Shown here piece after piece: positions 7,325-15,412 of a stretch of DNA of 35,590 bases. The DNA is from JAGPUQ01 sp036677085 (GTDB lineage: Bacteria; Pseudomonadota; Gammaproteobacteria; Pseudomonadales; Porticoccaceae). Location: assembly GCA_036677085.1 (NCBI GenBank), contig JAKFFI010000038.1, forward strand, positions 1-35,590, given 5' to 3'. A program made the translations under genes and the position numbers. Positions within the stretch are counted from its first letter, which is position 1, and the number at the start of each line of letters is the position of its first letter. The notes under the pieces were generated by a model. The model was not told the DNA's origin. It did no database searches and was given only the letters and a program-made list of their open reading frames with translations.

Positions 7325-7675
7325 TGACAGGAAGGCGCATTCTAGGCCATGCGCCCGCGCGGCGCACTTGGCGGACAGGGAACTGGGCCATGCGGCCGAA
7401 AGCGAGTTGCGTCCCCGGCTGCGATTCAATTTAACATAATATACATTATGCGTACTTATATTATTGCTGCCGGGGCCTTGCTGCCTTCACTTGCTCACCG
7501 AGCCCGTGGGCGCCATCTCGTTCAGCACAGCGAGCCAAGTCCGGCGCGTAAAGCCGGTTTGGCGTGCATCGGAAGTTTCCCTTTCCACGCTAGATACCGG
7601 TGGCAACGGACGAATTCCCGCACGATTACCGCCGGCGCGCAGCCTTGGGCTGCACGCCCGGAAGCGCCTTTGCAT
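7325..7675. other. Gene-free stretch between prc and the IPT-domain gene
   Basis: No convincing gene is present. An ORF starting with MRTYIIAAGALLPSLAHRAR at 7448 looks signal-like for 16 residues but then becomes compositionally random and runs into the IPT gene on the other strand. The segment holds an AT-rich island at 7426-7472 (the palindrome is listed separately) and two weak hairpins without T-runs: CCGGC/GCCGG at 7541-7557 and GCAGCC/GGCTGC at 7639-7653. The prc promoter probably lies in the AT-rich island. Confidence 0.5.
7435..7450. promoter_or_regulatory. AT-rich palindrome upstream of prc, candidate operator/promoter region
   Basis: CATAAT-ATAC-ATTATG is a perfect 6-bp inverted repeat in an AT-rich island within otherwise GC-rich DNA, about 110 bases ahead of the prc start. 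It offers several -10-like hexamers on the minus strand but no matched -35. It may be a regulator site or simply the promoter of prc-xthA; the regulator is unknown. Confidence 0.35.
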
Positions 7676-8020
7676 TCAATTTTGAGCGGTAGGCACCGCC
7701 ACAAAAAATGGCTCGGAACTGCTGTGCGGCGGTCGACCCTTCACTACGCGCAGCCGGTATGATCCGCCACCCGCACCGCGGGGCAGCTCCGCGACAATCT
7801 CCTGGTCAGAGGCTGACTGCACCTTGAGCAACTGCTTGCCCATGTACACGCCGGGCGTCGTAAGTCCAAAACCGCGACCTTGAATGGTCAACACAGATCG
7901 CTCGACGTCGATGCGTGTGCCATCGATCCAGGGCTGTGAACCACCCCGTCCGGCATGAACAGCATTGGCGAACAGCGCGATGGTACCGAGAAGAATCGCG
8001 AACGGTATGTGCTTGTACAT
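7676..8020 (-). CDS. Small secreted IPT/TIG-domain protein
   Basis: A 114-aa protein. The ATG at 8020 has a strong GGGAGGT ribosome site. A Sec signal peptide (MYKHIPFAILLGTIALFANA, cleavage after VHA) is followed by one IPT/TIG immunoglobulin-like domain at about residues 28-105. The signature is IDVERSVLTIQGRGFG, a short loop, VYMGKQLLKV, then EIVAELP and SYRLRVVKG. Such domains are usually tandem modules of large surface or enzyme proteins; in many phage-tail or collagen-like proteins they sit N-terminally. Here the domain stands alone, with a disordered tail PHSSSEPFFVAVPT. It could be a remnant or a small adhesin or binding subunit; no partner is evident. Confidence 0.75.
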   Translation of the reverse strand: MYKHIPFAILLGTIALFANAVHAGRGGSQPWIDGTRIDVERSVLTIQGRGFGLTTPGVYMGKQLLKVQSASDQEIVAELPRGAGGGSYRLRVVKGRPPHSSSEPFFVAVPTAQN

Positions 8021-8032
8021 AGTACCTCCCTG

Positions 8033-8048
8033 CGCTGGACATCCAGCG
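8033..8048. promoter_or_regulatory. Palindrome just upstream of the IPT gene, possible operator
   Basis: CGCTGGA-CA-TCCAGCG is a perfect 7-bp inverted repeat with a 2-base centre, ending 13 bases before the ATG at 8020 and immediately next to its ribosome site. Position and symmetry suit a dimeric repressor, but the sequence alone cannot identify one, and a promoter could not be placed with confidence. Confidence 0.35.
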
Positions 8049-8247
8049 TTTGTGTCGAATCCAGTATGGGCAAAGACAAGGATTTTGAGATTACAGACCC
8101 TGCCGGCAATGGCTTATTGTATGCAAGCTACCATACTAACGTGACCGCAATGTGTCAACCCGCCCAGTATGTCGGGACGCGCCGGTTGCACATTAGATGC
8201 TCGTCGTCTGGGTGCCAGTGTCTGGAGTCAACCTTCCTGCCGGAGCC

Positions 8248-8703
8248 TTACCTGAGCTTCGGCCCTGTCGTCTTGCCGGCCCAGCCTTCGGACAACTTGG
8301 CCCAGTGGTAAAGATGGAAAACCCGCTTGGCGAATTTCCACTTGCCATTCACGCGCCGGTAGTTGTCATCGTAATGGCCGCAGGCGGTGACGGACTCGCC
8401 TTTTTCGATCACGCGAATCTCTACCGCGCAGTTCCCGGTGGCGGTATCGCCATTGACCTGGATGACATGATTCTGAATGAACGGCTTGGGGCCGATGGCG
8501 CCCACCTGCTCCTTGTACAGTTTGCTGAGCTCGCTCTGGCCGCGCCAGGAAGATTCGCCCATATGGAACTCGCCGTCGCTGGCGAACATATCCAGCAGTG
8601 CGTCGCCGTCCTGGGCCACCACTGCGTAGCAGTAACGCGCGGTGAGTTCGCGGATTTCGTCCTTGTCTTCCAGTATTTGCAGGCGCTGATCGAGGGTTTT
8701 CAT
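8248..8703 (-). CDS. SnoaL-like (NTF2-fold) protein
   Basis: A 151-aa protein. The start at 8703 has ribosome site AAGGAGA. The sequence follows the SnoaL_4/NTF2 pattern: an N-terminal helix LEDKDEIRELTARYCYAVVA, then DGDALLDMFASDGEF, and the closing beta strands HYDDNYRRVNGKWKFAKRVF. These cone-shaped folds serve as ketosteroid-isomerase-like or polyketide-cyclase-like enzymes or as non-catalytic subunits. The DxxAxxxxFxxDGxF motif is present. It lies 31 bases after the thiolase gene on the same strand, so a role in the same acyl-CoA or ring-modification pathway is likely. The exact reaction cannot be told. Confidence 0.87.
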   Translation of the reverse strand: MKTLDQRLQILEDKDEIRELTARYCYAVVAQDGDALLDMFASDGEFHMGESSWRGQSELSKLYKEQVGAIGPKPFIQNHVIQVNGDTATGNCAVEIRVIEKGESVTACGHYDDNYRRVNGKWKFAKRVFHLYHWAKLSEGWAGKTTGPKLR

Positions 8704-8734
8704 GATGATCTCCTTGGTTTTATTGATCTGCATG

Positions 8735-9925
8735 TCAACGTGTGAGGATGGTGAGCGTCGTGGCGGCCGTGTCGTCATCGATCCAGCCACCACCGTTCTG
8801 GGCCATGCCGACCCGCGCGCCCTCCACCTGCCGGGCGCCGCAGCGCCCCCGCAACTGGTCGGCGATTTCAACGATCTGGGCGCAACCGGTAGCGCCGACG
8901 GGATGGCCCTTGGCCACCAGCCCACCGCTGGTGTTGACCGGGATACGGCCGCCCAGTTCGAGCTCGCCATCATGGAGCATTTGCACCCCGGCGCCGGGCC
9001 GACACAAGCCCAATTCCTCGACATAGATGAGCTCGGCGGGTGATGCGGCATCGTGGAGTTCAACGACATCGATGTCCTCCGGGCCGACGCCCGCCATGGC
9101 GTAGGCTTTCGCGGAGGCGCGCGCGTTGCAGCTCGCCCCGCCCGGCATGCCGGACACCAAAGTGATGGTGGCGGCACGCACCGCATCCAGGCCGCGCCGG
9201 CGGGCAAAGTCGGCGGAACAGAACACCAGCACGGCAGCGCCGTCGCCGATGGGCGAGCACATGGCCAGCTTCAACGGCTCGACAATGGTGCGACTGGCCA
9301 TGATGGCATCGAAGGACATCCCACCCTGGAATTGCGCCTTGGGATTGAGCGAGCCGAAATGGTGGCTCTTGGCCGCGACCCGCGCGAAATCCTCCACGGT
9401 GGCACCGGTCTGCGCCATGTATTTGCGCGCCTTGGCGGCGTAGATATCCATGAATCCCGACCGCCCCGGCGCGCTCGCCGCGGTGAGCGGATCGTCGGAG
9501 CCGGTTTCAGCGCGGATTTCTTCCAGATCCATGGCGGCGGCCAGGGCGCGGAAGGAAACATTCTTATCGGGGTGGGTCATTTTCTCCGCGCCGATGGCGA
9601 GGGCGACCTCGGCCTGCCCGGACGCCACCGACAACCAAGCGAGATGCGCGGCGCTGGAAGCCGAGGCACAGGCGTTCTCGATGTTGATGATCGGCTTGCC
9701 CAGGAGTCCGCTCTCGCGCAGGGCGACCTGTCCGGTGATCATCTCCTGGCCGGTCAACAGCCCCGCCGCCGCATTCCCGAAAAAGATGGTCTCCACATCG
9801 GCGGTCGTGGCGTTCGCATCCGCCAACGCCTCGTTGAGCGCCTCGATCACCAGACTGCGGATACTGGCATCCGGGTATTTGCCGAACCGGGTCATCCCGG
9901 TGCCGCCGATCATGACTTCGCGCAT
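8735..9925 (-). CDS. Thiolase-family protein (SCP-x/acetyl-CoA acyltransferase type)
   Basis: A 396-aa protein of normal thiolase length. The ATG at 9925 follows a GGAGGT site; the ATG at 9955 is less likely. Thiolases cleave 3-ketoacyl-CoA or condense acyl-CoAs. The nucleophilic Cys86 lies in NIENACASASSA and the conserved His in SGGLVAKGHPVGATG (about residue 340). The middle motif, HDCF in many SCP-2 thiolases, reads HDAAS here. Near the C-terminus, where classical thiolases carry CxGGG, the sequence is AQNGGGW, lacking the second Cys, as usual for the SCP-x branch. This branch often acts in sterol side-chain or aromatic degradation. It is grouped with a VOC protein, a methyltransferase and a SnoaL protein, suggesting a catabolic or tailoring cluster. 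The substrate is unknown, and the missing Cys residues make thiolysis versus retro-Claisen activity uncertain. Confidence 0.9.
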   Translation of the reverse strand: MREVMIGGTGMTRFGKYPDASIRSLVIEALNEALADANATTADVETIFFGNAAAGLLTGQEMITGQVALRESGLLGKPIINIENACASASSAAHLAWLSVASGQAEVALAIGAEKMTHPDKNVSFRALAAAMDLEEIRAETGSDDPLTAASAPGRSGFMDIYAAKARKYMAQTGATVEDFARVAAKSHHFGSLNPKAQFQGGMSFDAIMASRTIVEPLKLAMCSPIGDGAAVLVFCSADFARRRGLDAVRAATITLVSGMPGGASCNARASAKAYAMAGVGPEDIDVVELHDAASPAELIYVEELGLCRPGAGVQMLHDGELELGGRIPVNTSGGLVAKGHPVGATGCAQIVEIADQLRGRCGARQVEGARVGMAQNGGGWIDDDTAATTLTILTR

Positions 9926-10000
9926 GGCGCTGTACCTCCGGTCTGGGGCTTCCATTATTGGAAACGTGTTATCGAATCCGTGTTCAGTTATGAGATATTT

Positions 10001-10411
10001 TCAGTTATCGGGATAAATGATGAATTCGAGTAGGTTGCCGTCCGGATCACGGATATAGGTGCTGGTGCCCACCGCGGTGCCACCGGCACGTCCACCCTGG
10101 CGCTCAACGGGCCCGGTAATCACCGGGGTTTCGAGTGCGTCGATCAGGCTGGCAAGCGCCACGGCACTACCGTCCCAGACAAAACAGAAATCCCCGCACC
10201 CGGGTCGGGCAGCTGGCCCGCGCAGGGTGAACTCGTCCGATTGCCACAGCTTGGGCGCATGAAAGTTGATCCGGTTGTCGCCAAAGCAAACGGAATACAC
10301 AATGGGTGCGTAGTCTTCCGACACCCTGAAACCGAGTCTTTCGTAGAACGCCAGCATCGCCGCCATATCGTTGACCGGGATGGCTGCATGATCAAACGCC
10401 TTTACAGTCAT
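10001..10411 (-). CDS. VOC-superfamily (glyoxalase/dioxygenase-like) protein
   Basis: A 136-aa protein. The ATG at 10411 has a GAGGAA site 6 bases upstream. Two beta-alpha-beta-beta-beta units are visible: KAFDHAAIPVNDMAAMLAFY at the start, and at the end TSTYIRDPDGNLLEFIIYPD. The His of FDHA and the Glu of LLEFIIY are at the usual metal-ligand positions. The family includes glyoxalase I, extradiol dioxygenases, fosfomycin-resistance enzymes and methylmalonyl-CoA epimerase. With a thiolase 75 bases downstream, an epimerase, isomerase or ring-cleavage role is more plausible than resistance. The exact reaction is unknown. Confidence 0.87.
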   Translation of the reverse strand: MTVKAFDHAAIPVNDMAAMLAFYERLGFRVSEDYAPIVYSVCFGDNRINFHAPKLWQSDEFTLRGPAARPGCGDFCFVWDGSAVALASLIDALETPVITGPVERQGGRAGGTAVGTSTYIRDPDGNLLEFIIYPDN

Positions 10412-10533
10412 GGAAGTTCCTCGCCCGCTACAGGTAGACGCTGCATCCGGCATTTTCAGCCGGACTGATACCGATAATATCCGGGCGGCGCGTTCACCCT
10501 GGGCTGGCCAGGGGGCTTTGGCCGCTACTTTTT

Positions 10534-11211
10534 TTACCGGATAGGTTTTTTACCAGAAACGATATGGGCATCCACCTTGACCACCAGCCCGTTGATTTCC
10601 CGCTCGCCTTCGTCGTCATGGTATTCATCGCGGATTTCGTGCCAACCCAGCGCAGCCATGGCCGCAGCAATCTCGCCGGCTTCGCGCAGGCGAAAACCAA
10701 AAGGCGTAAAGGGCAGCGCCGCCATGGCTGTTTTCGAGCGAATCCCTATCACCAGTCGCCCGCCCGGTTTCAACCAGCGGTAGGCCGGCTGCAGAAACTG
10801 GGTCAGGTCGTCGAGGAAATAAACAAAATTGGTACCGAAAATCGCATCGACCGATCCCGGGGCCAACGCGGCGGCGCGACAGTCGACATTCATGACAGTG
10901 ACTGCGCAGGGGGAAACTTCGCTGAGATTGGCCCGGCATTCCCGCGCCATGTCAGGCGACAGTTCGATTGCGGTATAACGGCCACCCTCCCCCAATTGCC
11001 GCACCAGATCCACCGACAGCCGACCGTTACCCGGGCCGATTTCCACCACCGACTGACCCGGCGCAGCCGCGAGTGCAGCAATGGCGCGCTCCGCCAGACG
11101 GGCATTGGCGACATTCATGTTCGCCGCAATGGCGGTGCCCGCCTCCCCGCTGGGGTGAGCCAGTTGCGCGGCCATGGCCTGGAGCTTGGCGATTTCGGCG
11201 GGGTCGGACAC
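10534..11211 (-). CDS. SAM-dependent class I methyltransferase
   Basis: A 225-aa protein starting at a GTG with GAAGG 8 bases upstream. Motif I is VVEIGPGNGRLSVDL (about residues 55-70), followed by the acidic ribose contact AIELSP, the post-motif I VMNVDCRAA, and motif II-III DAIFGTNFVYFL and LKPGGRLVIGI. These match methyltransferases of the Methyltransf_11/25 type. The C-terminal third (FRLREAGEIAAAMAALGWHE) forms the substrate-facing end. It is first in the minus-strand cluster with the VOC protein, thiolase and SnoaL protein, and is divergent from the glutaredoxin gene. The substrate is unknown. Confidence 0.87.
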   Translation of the reverse strand: MSDPAEIAKLQAMAAQLAHPSGEAGTAIAANMNVANARLAERAIAALAAAPGQSVVEIGPGNGRLSVDLVRQLGEGGRYTAIELSPDMARECRANLSEVSPCAVTVMNVDCRAAALAPGSVDAIFGTNFVYFLDDLTQFLQPAYRWLKPGGRLVIGIRSKTAMAALPFTPFGFRLREAGEIAAAMAALGWHEIRDEYHDDEGEREINGLVVKVDAHIVSGKKPIR

Positions 11212-11298
11212 TGGGCGTGGCCTTCTGATTGTTGTGGGTCGATGCTACCACGGCGTCGCGCGACTGTCAGAGGACCCCGCCCGGCACAAGCCCCGGGG

Positions 11299-11324
11299 AT
11301 CGGACTTCGCAAGCGGAGTCCGAT
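11299..11324. repeat. Strong inverted repeat (REP-like) between divergent genes
   Basis: ATCGGACTTCGC-AA-GCGGAGTCCGAT is a 12-bp stem with one T-G wobble and a 2-base loop. It lies in the 186-base gap between the divergent methyltransferase (start 11211) and glutaredoxin (start 11398) genes, so it is not a terminator. It looks like a single REP-type palindrome, but an operator serving both promoters is possible. Confidence 0.5.
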
Positions 11325-11397
11325 GGTTTGAGTAATGGCAGCCAGTTCCGTACCCTGATCCCGTCCGGACGGTCTTTACATGGGGAGCGGTGGAAAT

Positions 11398-11847
11398 ATG
11401 CGCAATGGAACGATACGCCACGTCGTGCTGATCCTGGCGCTGCTGGCGCAGCCGGCGCTTGCGGGGGAAATCAGCAAATGGAAGGACGCGAGCGGCAGCG
11501 TACATTATGGCGACACGCCGCCAGCCGATGTCGCCGCCGAGCGGTTGAGCGTCGAACCAAACGTATACGAGAGCCAGACTGGCGAGCACCGTTCCGAACC
11601 CGCGTCACAGCAAAAGAAAGTGGTCATGTACAGTACCGTCCGCTGCGGCTACTGCCGCCAGGCGCGCGCCTATTTCAAGGCCAACGGGATCGCCTTCACC
11701 GATTACGATGTCGAGACCAGTGACAAGGGCCGGCAGGATTATCGGCGCATGGGCGCGCGCGGCGTTCCCGTCATCCTTGTGGGCGACCAACGCATGATGG
11801 GTTTTTCCGAGAGCGCCTTCGCCAGCCTGTACGCAGACGGCCAGTAG
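11398..11847 (+). CDS. Secreted DUF4124-glutaredoxin fusion protein
   Basis: A 149-aa protein. The ATG at 11398 has GGAGCGGTGGA just upstream and directly opens a Sec signal peptide (MRNGTIRHVVLILALLAQPA, then LAG). Residues 23-55 are a DUF4124 domain (ISKWKDASGSVHYGDTPP), a small beta unit found in exported proteobacterial proteins. Residues 73-149 are a glutaredoxin fold with active-site CGYC (Cys83, Cys86), the cis-Pro loop RGVPVILVG, and a GFSES turn. It should act on disulfides in the periplasm, where glutathione-dependent reduction is not usual, so it may work as an oxidoreductase fed by DsbD/TlpA-like partners (inference). Confidence 0.87.
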   Translation: MRNGTIRHVVLILALLAQPALAGEISKWKDASGSVHYGDTPPADVAAERLSVEPNVYESQTGEHRSEPASQQKKVVMYSTVRCGYCRQARAYFKANGIAFTDYDVETSDKGRQDYRRMGARGVPVILVGDQRMMGFSESAFASLYADGQ

Positions 11848-11951
11848 CGAAACGCTGACCCAGGCTGAAGACGCCCCGGGCCTGAGGGCGTTGATCTAAA
11901 AATCGATTGGAATATCTTTCTGCATAGCAAATGATCGTCAGGGAGTCCGCA

Positions 11952-12767
11952 ATGAAAAATAAAATCTGTCTCGTGACCGGCGCCAACTCCGGTATCGGCC
12001 TGGAAACGGCGCGTGGGCTCGCCCAGCGCGACGCGCGGGTGATCATGGTCTGCCGCGACCAGAAAAAAGGCGAGGCGGCCCGGCGCGACATCATGGCCAC
12101 CACCGGAAACGGCAAGATCGACCTGTTGATTGCCGATCTGGCATCGCTCAAATCGGTACGTCAGCTCGCCGCGCAGGTGAACGCCAATTACCCTCAACTG
12201 CATGTACTCATCCACAATGCCGGACTGATGTCGAAGCACCGGGAAGTGTCGGCGGATGGGTTCGAGTTGCAGTTCGCGGTGCATCACCTGGCGGTGTTCC
12301 TGCTCACCGATCTGCTGCTCGATCTGCTCAAAAAAAGTGCGCCGGCGCGGATCATCAATGTGTCCTCGATGATCCACAAATTAGGCAAGATCAATTTCGA
12401 CGATCTGCAAGGCGAGCGCAAATTCGGCACCTACCGTACCTACGGCCAGTCGAAGCTCGCCATGATCCTCTACACCCATGAGCTCGCCGCCCGCCTGCGC
12501 GGCACCGGCGTAACCGTCAATGCGCTCCATCCGGGCGCCGTCGCCACCAACATCGGCATGCCCGCCTGGCTCAATCCGTTTCTGGCGACACCGGAACGCG
12601 GCGCGCGCACCACGCTGTATCTGGCGACCTCGCCCGAAGTCGAGCGCGTGACCGGCAAATACTTCGTCAACAGCAAGGAAGCCGAATCATCGCGGGCATC
12701 GCACGACCGCAACGTTGGCGGACGCTTGTGGATGGTGTCCGAGCAGCTGATTGCCAGTGTCAGCTGA
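11952..12767 (+). CDS. Short-chain dehydrogenase/reductase (retinol dehydrogenase-like)
   Basis: A 271-aa protein. The ATG at 11952 follows GGGAG; an in-frame ATG at 11931 is less likely. The Rossmann nucleotide site TGANSGIG (residues 9-16) fits classical SDRs, and Arg after the second strand (VIMVCRDQKKGE) suggests NADP(H). The catalytic Ser lies in INVSSMIHKLG (about 137), with Tyr164 and Lys168 in YGQSKLA. The NAG motif appears as LIHNAGLM. Overall order and the ending PAWLNPFLATPERGARTTLY resemble eukaryotic RDH11-14/WWOX-like SDRs, widespread in bacteria. The substrate is unknown; it follows the glutaredoxin gene by 104 bases. Confidence 0.9.
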   Translation: MKNKICLVTGANSGIGLETARGLAQRDARVIMVCRDQKKGEAARRDIMATTGNGKIDLLIADLASLKSVRQLAAQVNANYPQLHVLIHNAGLMSKHREVSADGFELQFAVHHLAVFLLTDLLLDLLKKSAPARIINVSSMIHKLGKINFDDLQGERKFGTYRTYGQSKLAMILYTHELAARLRGTGVTVNALHPGAVATNIGMPAWLNPFLATPERGARTTLYLATSPEVERVTGKYFVNSKEAESSRASHDRNVGGRLWMVSEQLIASVS

Positions 12768-13128
12768 GCCCTGCGTACAGCTATCATTGCCCTCGATACG
12801 CCCGGATCGCGCAGCGCTGGGGTACCCTTATTTCGTCGCTCCGCTGGCCATATCACCTACTTATCGGGTTTAATCCGCGCCCCACTGCCCGCTGCCGGAC
12901 ACAGCAGGCCGTGGATGGAACGCGGATCACTCGCTATTTTGTGCCGAAAGACTCCGATTGATCGTTGCAGGACGATTTGAATCCCCCGGTTTCCGTGCAA
13001 GGCTCGGCGCTCACCCCGAGTGAAATCCGTTACTTATCGCCCGTCCTGGTCTGCCGGAATGCTCCCGGGAGTATCCTGCGCACACCAGCGACGCGCTCTT
13101 TGCCTGCGGACTACGGATACCCGAAATC
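12768..13128. other. 361-base gap before deaD, likely its 5' leader
   Basis: No gene could be supported here. The only small ORFs (for example at 12728-12961) have random composition and no ribosome site. The stretch contains a short perfect palindrome CTCCCGGGAG at 13062-13071 and no recognisable terminator for the upstream SDR gene. DeaD/CsdA genes often have long structured leaders used in cold regulation and autoregulation, so part of this gap is probably transcribed (inference from the family, not seen). Confidence 0.45.
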
Positions 13129-15198
13129 ATGAACACCGAAACCACCGCCGAACCGATCGTCGAGCCGACGTTCGCCGACTTGAATTTACCCGCCCCCTTG
13201 CTCGCTGCGATCAGCGAGCTCGGTTACGAAATCCCCTCCCCGATCCAGGCGCGCATCATTCCGCACCTGCTGGCCGGGAGCGACGTGCTTGGCCAGGCGC
13301 AAACCGGCACCGGCAAGACCGCCGCCTTCGCACTGCCGTTGCTGGCGCGCATCGATACCGCGCGGCCCCAGGTTCAGATACTCGTGCTCGCGCCGACGCG
13401 TGAACTGGCACAACAGGTCGCCGAAGCCTTCACTCGCTACGGCGCCCATCTGCCCGGCCTGCGGGTGCTGGCCGTGTACGGTGGTCAAGGTTTCGGCGAG
13501 CAGCTCAAGGCCCTGCGGCGCGGCACCCAGGTGGTAGTGGGTACGCCGGGGCGGATCATGGACCATATGCGCCGCAGCACCCTCGATTTGTCAAGCCTCT
13601 CGGCACTGGTGCTGGATGAAGCCGACGAAATGTTGCGCATGGGCTTTATCGACGACGTCGAATGGATCCTCTCGGAATCCCCGCCGACCCGCCAGTTGGC
13701 GCTGTTCTCGGCGACCATGCCCGCCCCGATCAAGCGCATCGCGCAAAAACACCTGAAAGACCCGCAGGAAGTATCGATCAAGGTACGCACCACTACCGCC
13801 GAGACCATCCGCCAGCGCTACTGGCGCGTGGGCGGCGTCACCAAGCGCGAAGCGCTGGCGCGCATTCTGGAGACCACGCCCCACGAAGGCGTGCTGGTGT
13901 TCGTACGCACCAAGATCGAAACCCAGCAAATCGCCGACTACCTGTGCGCGCAGGGTCACGCAGCGGCGCCGCTGTCCGGCGACATCGCCCAGGCGCAGCG
14001 CGAGCAGACCGTGAACCGCCTGAAATCCGGCCAGCTCGATCTGGTGGTCGCGACCGATGTGGCCGCCCGTGGGCTGGATGTGGAGCGCATCAGCCATGTC
14101 ATCAACTACGACATCCCCTACGACACTGAAGCCTATGTGCACCGCATCGGCCGCACCGGTCGTGCCGGACGCAGCGGCGAGGCGATCCTGTTCGTGGCCC
14201 CGCGCGAGACCCGCATGCTCCAGGCCATCGAGCGCGCCACTCGGCAGCGTATCGAGGAAATGCCGTTGCCCGGCGTGGACGAGGTGAACGCCCGACGCAT
14301 CGAGCGTTTCCGCGCCCGCCTTGATGCGGTGTTCGCCGACGCCGACAACGCCGATACCCTGGCCCTGTACCAGCGCGTGCTGGAGGAGTATCAGGAGCAG
14401 AACGCGCTGGCGCCCCTGGCCATAGGTGCAGCCCTCACCCTGCTCTTGCACGGTGGCGAACCGCTGCTGCTGAAACCGGACCGCGAATCACCGCGGCCCA
14501 GGAAAATCCGTCCCGATGAGCCCTTCTCGGGGTCCACGCCGGACGCCGACCGCCGCCCGCCACGGTCGCGCAGCCCCGAACAAAGCGCGCAGTGGACCGG
14601 TGCGGAACCCGAGCTCGAGTCCTACCGCGTCGAAGTTGGCCACGCGCTGGGCATCAAGGCGGGCAATCTGGTGGGCGCCATCGCCAACGAGGCGAGCATC
14701 GACAGCAAGTTCATTGGCCGCATCAAGATTCACGACGATTACAGCACCGTCGATCTGCCGGTCGGGATGCCCAGGGAAATTCTGGAGTTGCTGAAGCGTG
14801 TCCGGGTCGGCGGGCAGCCCCTCAACATCAGTCGCCTGGCGGGAACCGCAACGCGGAATTCATCGCCGCGCGCGCCCCGCGCGGTCGCGACCGATGGCGC
14901 GGCGCGCACGGTCCGTCCCAAAGTCGACATCGCGCCCCCGCCGCCCGGCGACACCCGGCCGGTGGCGCGACCATCGGACGGGCCAAGGCCCGGGGGCAAA
15001 TCCAGGTTCGACGGCAAACCCAAACCCGCGGGGAAAACCGCGTTCGCGGGGAAAACCAAGGCTGCGGGCAAAGCCAACCCAAAAACCAAAGCCACTGCGC
15101 CACAAAAGTTTTCGACTACGACGGGCAAAATCAGTCTGGCCGCGCCGCGTAAACGCAAGCCGGACAGCGACACTCCTCCGCAGCCGGATGACCACTGA
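13129..15198 (+). CDS. deaD: DEAD-box ATP-dependent RNA helicase DeaD/CsdA
   Basis: A 689-aa protein acting in ribosome assembly, mRNA decay and cold adaptation. All motifs are present: Q motif GYEIPSPIQA (about residue 32), Walker A AQTGTGKT (about 56), PTRELAQ, TPGR, DEAD (about 163), SAT, then helicase C domain motifs VATDVAARGLD and YVHRIGRTGRAG. A linker with a helical dimerisation-like segment leads to a DbpA-type RNA-binding domain at about 497-570 (RVEVGHALGIKAGNLVGAIA). The last 110 residues are disordered, basic, Lys/Pro/Gly-rich with repeated GK units (KPKPAGKTAFAGKTKAAGKA), longer than in the E. coli protein. The ribosome site is weak. Upstream is a 361-base gap. Assignment is firm. 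Confidence 0.94.
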   Translation: MNTETTAEPIVEPTFADLNLPAPLLAAISELGYEIPSPIQARIIPHLLAGSDVLGQAQTGTGKTAAFALPLLARIDTARPQVQILVLAPTRELAQQVAEAFTRYGAHLPGLRVLAVYGGQGFGEQLKALRRGTQVVVGTPGRIMDHMRRSTLDLSSLSALVLDEADEMLRMGFIDDVEWILSESPPTRQLALFSATMPAPIKRIAQKHLKDPQEVSIKVRTTTAETIRQRYWRVGGVTKREALARILETTPHEGVLVFVRTKIETQQIADYLCAQGHAAAPLSGDIAQAQREQTVNRLKSGQLDLVVATDVAARGLDVERISHVINYDIPYDTEAYVHRIGRTGRAGRSGEAILFVAPRETRMLQAIERATRQRIEEMPLPGVDEVNARRIERFRARLDAVFADADNADTLALYQRVLEEYQEQNALAPLAIGAALTLLLHGGEPLLLKPDRESPRPRKIRPDEPFSGSTPDADRRPPRSRSPEQSAQWTGAEPELESYRVEVGHALGIKAGNLVGAIANEASIDSKFIGRIKIHDDYSTVDLPVGMPREILELLKRVRVGGQPLNISRLAGTATRNSSPRAPRAVATDGAARTVRPKVDIAPPPPGDTRPVARPSDGPRPGGKSRFDGKPKPAGKTAFAGKTKAAGKANPKTKATAPQKFSTTTGKISLAAPRKRKPDSDTPPQPDDH

Positions 15199-15412
15199 TA
15201 CTCCGATCATCCCGCGTCATTGAGGGCTTTGCGTAGAGGAGGCGCAAACCGCCGGTTTCTCGATTTGCCGCGCTATCGGCGGCGTTGCCAGGCGTGCGCT
15301 TGACTCCGATTGCGGCACACAGCAGGCCGAAATTCGTCCGATTCTCTCCTGTCGTAGCCCATCGGACATAGCCCATCGAACGGGCGAAGCCTACCTATTT
15401 GCAGGCGTGGTC

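Noticed and set aside
7349..7762. 137-codon plus-strand open frame, with signal-like MRTYIIAAGALLPSLA at 7448
   Set aside because: After the first 16 residues the sequence is random and overlaps the IPT gene end; no ribosome site precedes 7448.
9053..10033. 326-codon plus-strand open frame opposite the thiolase
   Set aside because: It is antisense to a clear thiolase and lacks a ribosome site.
10446..10464. TCCGGC-ATTTTCA-GCCGGA hairpin ahead of the VOC gene
   Set aside because: No T-run on either strand and only a 6-bp stem; could be chance in GC-rich DNA.
11873..11892. ACGCCC/GGGCGT hairpin after the glutaredoxin gene as terminator
   Set aside because: The stem is short, the loop large and no T-run follows.
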